Assembly: GCF_030766825.1 (NCBI RefSeq)
Contig: NZ_JASFDV010000055.1
Location: forward strand, 1 to 48,439
From: Nocardiopsis sp. CC223A
GTDB taxonomy: Bacteria > Actinomycetota > Actinomycetes > Streptosporangiales > Streptosporangiaceae
Length of the DNA: 48,439 nucleotides
Direction of reading: 5' to 3'
Below are positions 47,216 to 48,439 of this stretch, piece after piece (position 1 is the stretch's first letter; each line of letters begins with the position of its first letter). A program made the position numbers and the translations under genes. Under the pieces are notes generated by a model that saw nothing but the letters and a program-made list of their open reading frames with translations, did not search any database and was not told the DNA's origin.

Positions 47216-48175
47216 TTACTGCTCCTGTTCGTGTTCGTTCTCGACCGGGCCGGTCCACGGGTCTCCCGGGTCCGGGGCGTAGGTCAGGGGTGCTTCGGGG
47301 GAGTGCATTGACGCGCGCAGCGCCTGCTCGGCGGCCTGTCCGTCCAGGACCTGGGTGCGCACCCCGATCGCGCAGAGCCGCCCGGCGGTGTCCCGGGCCG
47401 TGCGCACCAGGGCCGCTCCCGAACGTCGGGCGGAGCCAGTGGCGGTGACCACGACCAGGACCTGCTGGTGGGACAGCTCGTGCGTGGCGGCCATCTCGTG
47501 CAGGAAGTCGGCGTGGCCGTGGGCGGCGTCGGTGAGGGCCGGGTGCGGAAGATGCTCGGCATGGGAGCGGATCATCTCGGCCAGCGGGCCGAGGTCGGCG
47601 GTGCGCCGCTGCACCAGGATCTGCACCGGGTCGGTGAGGGCGTCCAAGGCCCCGGCGAACGCCGCCAAGATCTGGCCGCGCTCGTGCGTAGAGGAGAGCT
47701 GGGCCGGGATCGTGGTGCAGGCGATGACCACCGCACACCGTCCGCCCAGATCGATCACACCCTCGGGGGTGATCGCCGAGGCGGGCAGCCGCAGCGGCGC
47801 CAACCGTGGTGGGCGCCGTAGCCGGGGCGCCCACCGGGGCAGGGCGGGAATCTGTCCCGACGGTGCGGGGACCAGGTGTTTGGGGAGGGCGGCCCACCGC
47901 GCCGCCTGCGCGGCCACCTTCTCCAGCCCCTGGCCGCCCTTCTCACCCAGGGCCAGAGCGATGACCACCCCCAGGACAGGGACCAGGATGGCCACGAGCG
48001 CCCACCACGGGAGGTGGTCGCGCAGCAGCAGATAAGCCGCCCAGGCTCCGGCCAGAGCCGGTGCCAGGAGCAGGCACTGCCGCGCGGTCAGGCCGAACAC
48101 CAGGGGTTCGGGCCGGTCGATGTCGGCGGGGATACGGCCCCGCCACGCCGCCTCTTCAACCGAGGACACGCGCAC
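47216..48175 (-). CDS. PrgI-family T4SS membrane protein
   Basis: A 319-aa protein. RIPADIDRPEPLVFGLTARQ (about 14-33) is the PrgI opening; two membrane helices follow (LLLAPALAGAWAAYLLLRD; WWALVAILVPVLGVVIALAL). After the membrane part comes a longer cytosolic domain with ITPEGVIDLGGRCAVVIACT and QVLVVVTATGSARRSGAALV. This arrangement (PrgI-like followed by VirB4-like) is standard for Gram-positive conjugation operons. The ATG or GTG start at 48175 is near the window edge and has no strong ribosome site. Confidence 0.87.
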   Translation of the reverse strand: MRVSSVEEAAWRGRIPADIDRPEPLVFGLTARQCLLLAPALAGAWAAYLLLRDHLPWWALVAILVPVLGVVIALALGEKGGQGLEKVAAQAARWAALPKHLVPAPSGQIPALPRWAPRLRRPPRLAPLRLPASAITPEGVIDLGGRCAVVIACTTIPAQLSSTHERGQILAAFAGALDALTDPVQILVQRRTADLGPLAEMIRSHAEHLPHPALTDAAHGHADFLHEMAATHELSHQQVLVVVTATGSARRSGAALVRTARDTAGRLCAIGVRTQVLDGQAAEQALRASMHSPEAPLTYAPDPGDPWTGPVENEHEQEQ

Positions 48176-48199
48176 TCCCTTTCTTCATCGCTGCTGTCG

Positions 48200-48439
48200 T
48201 CACGAGTCGTCTCGTCCTGCTTCCGGCTTCGGGAGCGGGAAGAGGCCGTACTGCTTCCACACCCGCCTGGGGCTGGAGAACAACGGGATCTGCCCCTTCA
48301 CCTGCGGTTTCTTGTCCCAGGACAGCGGGGGCATCGACGGCAGATGCCGCAGCCCCTCCGTCGCCCGAGGCCGGGGGCCGACCCACCCCACGCGCTCGGG
48401 GGCGCGCCTGCCGGGCACCCGCACCGGCGGGGGCGTGGG
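48200..48439 (-). CDS. C-terminal part of the next conjugation-operon gene (partial)
   Basis: Open from the right edge to a TGA at 48200; the N-terminus lies outside the window. The 79 visible residues are Pro/Arg-rich and then PSMPPLSWDKKPQVKGQIPL, RRVWKQYGLFPLPKPEAGR. The gene is 24 bp from the PrgI-like gene and on the same strand. Without the rest it cannot be named; a TrbL-like or other membrane protein would fit the position. Confidence 0.55.
   Translation of the reverse strand, partial: PTPPPVRVPGRRAPERVGWVGPRPRATEGLRHLPSMPPLSWDKKPQVKGQIPLFSSPRRVWKQYGLFPLPKPEAGRDDS

Noticed and set aside
20412..48439. FtsK/TraB-type translocase expected of a classical AICE
   Set aside because: None was found. 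The transfer genes present are VirB4/VirD4-type, so the element looks like a T4SS-type ICE rather than a TraB-type AICE.

Overview
The window is high-GC, densely coding actinomycete DNA. The gene families point to a mycelial actinomycete; Nocardiopsis or a relative is my guess, but nothing in the sequence fixes the genus. It reads as a chromosomal accessory region in which several islands are stacked next to a tRNA-type attachment site.

Left part (1-8.9 kb). First comes a WhiJ/AbaA-type regulatory triad: a small HATPase, an XRE-DUF5753 regulator and a DUF397 protein, with a cluster of operator-like inverted repeats between the divergent genes. Next is a minus-strand set of five genes: a 56-aa peptide, a PP-loop ATP-pyrophosphatase, a histidyl-tRNA synthetase homologue, an APH-fold kinase and a TrmO-type tRNA methyltransferase. 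It is divergent from a HAD hydrolase and followed by an XRE/TPR-type regulator. The HAD gene and the regulator are each preceded on their own strand by a short ORF, and the two short peptides are homologous (MRTRI..., ungapped, with silent codon differences). I regard 2.3-8.9 kb as the best candidate for an undescribed system.

8.9-15.2 kb is a plus-strand, mostly translationally coupled set: a roadblock protein, a DUF742/pseudo-GTPase fusion (a reduced conservon), a styrene-monooxygenase-like flavoenzyme, a methyltransferase and a single KS-AT-carrier polyketide synthase. It is probably a small biosynthetic cluster. A decayed transposase tail follows.

15.6-19.1 kb has visibly lower GC. It holds an EVE-domain protein and a SalI/XamI-type restriction-modification pair, whose methyltransferase ends in an Lsr2-like DNA-binding segment.

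19.57 kb carries the 3' half of a tRNA-Lys(UUU)-like gene, interpreted as an attachment-site scar. To its right is an integrative element: a small cas-less CRISPR, a tyrosine integrase and excisionase, a DNA methyltransferase with a degenerate partner, a two-domain HTH protein, and four diverged paralogues of an unknown family with hairpins in the spacers. A repeat-rich non-coding region of 0.8 kb follows.

30-40 kb is a Tad/Flp pilus locus (TadZ, A, B, C, pilin-like, three TadE-like proteins, CpaB/SAF, two exported proteins) ending in an unusual OmpA-SARP/BTAD membrane protein. 41.1-48.4 kb is a conjugation operon (PrgI-like, VirB4-like and VirD4/TraG-like proteins, replication-relaxation protein, lytic transglycosylase-NlpC/P60). 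The right end of the element lies outside the window. All assignments come from reading motifs; no database search was run.
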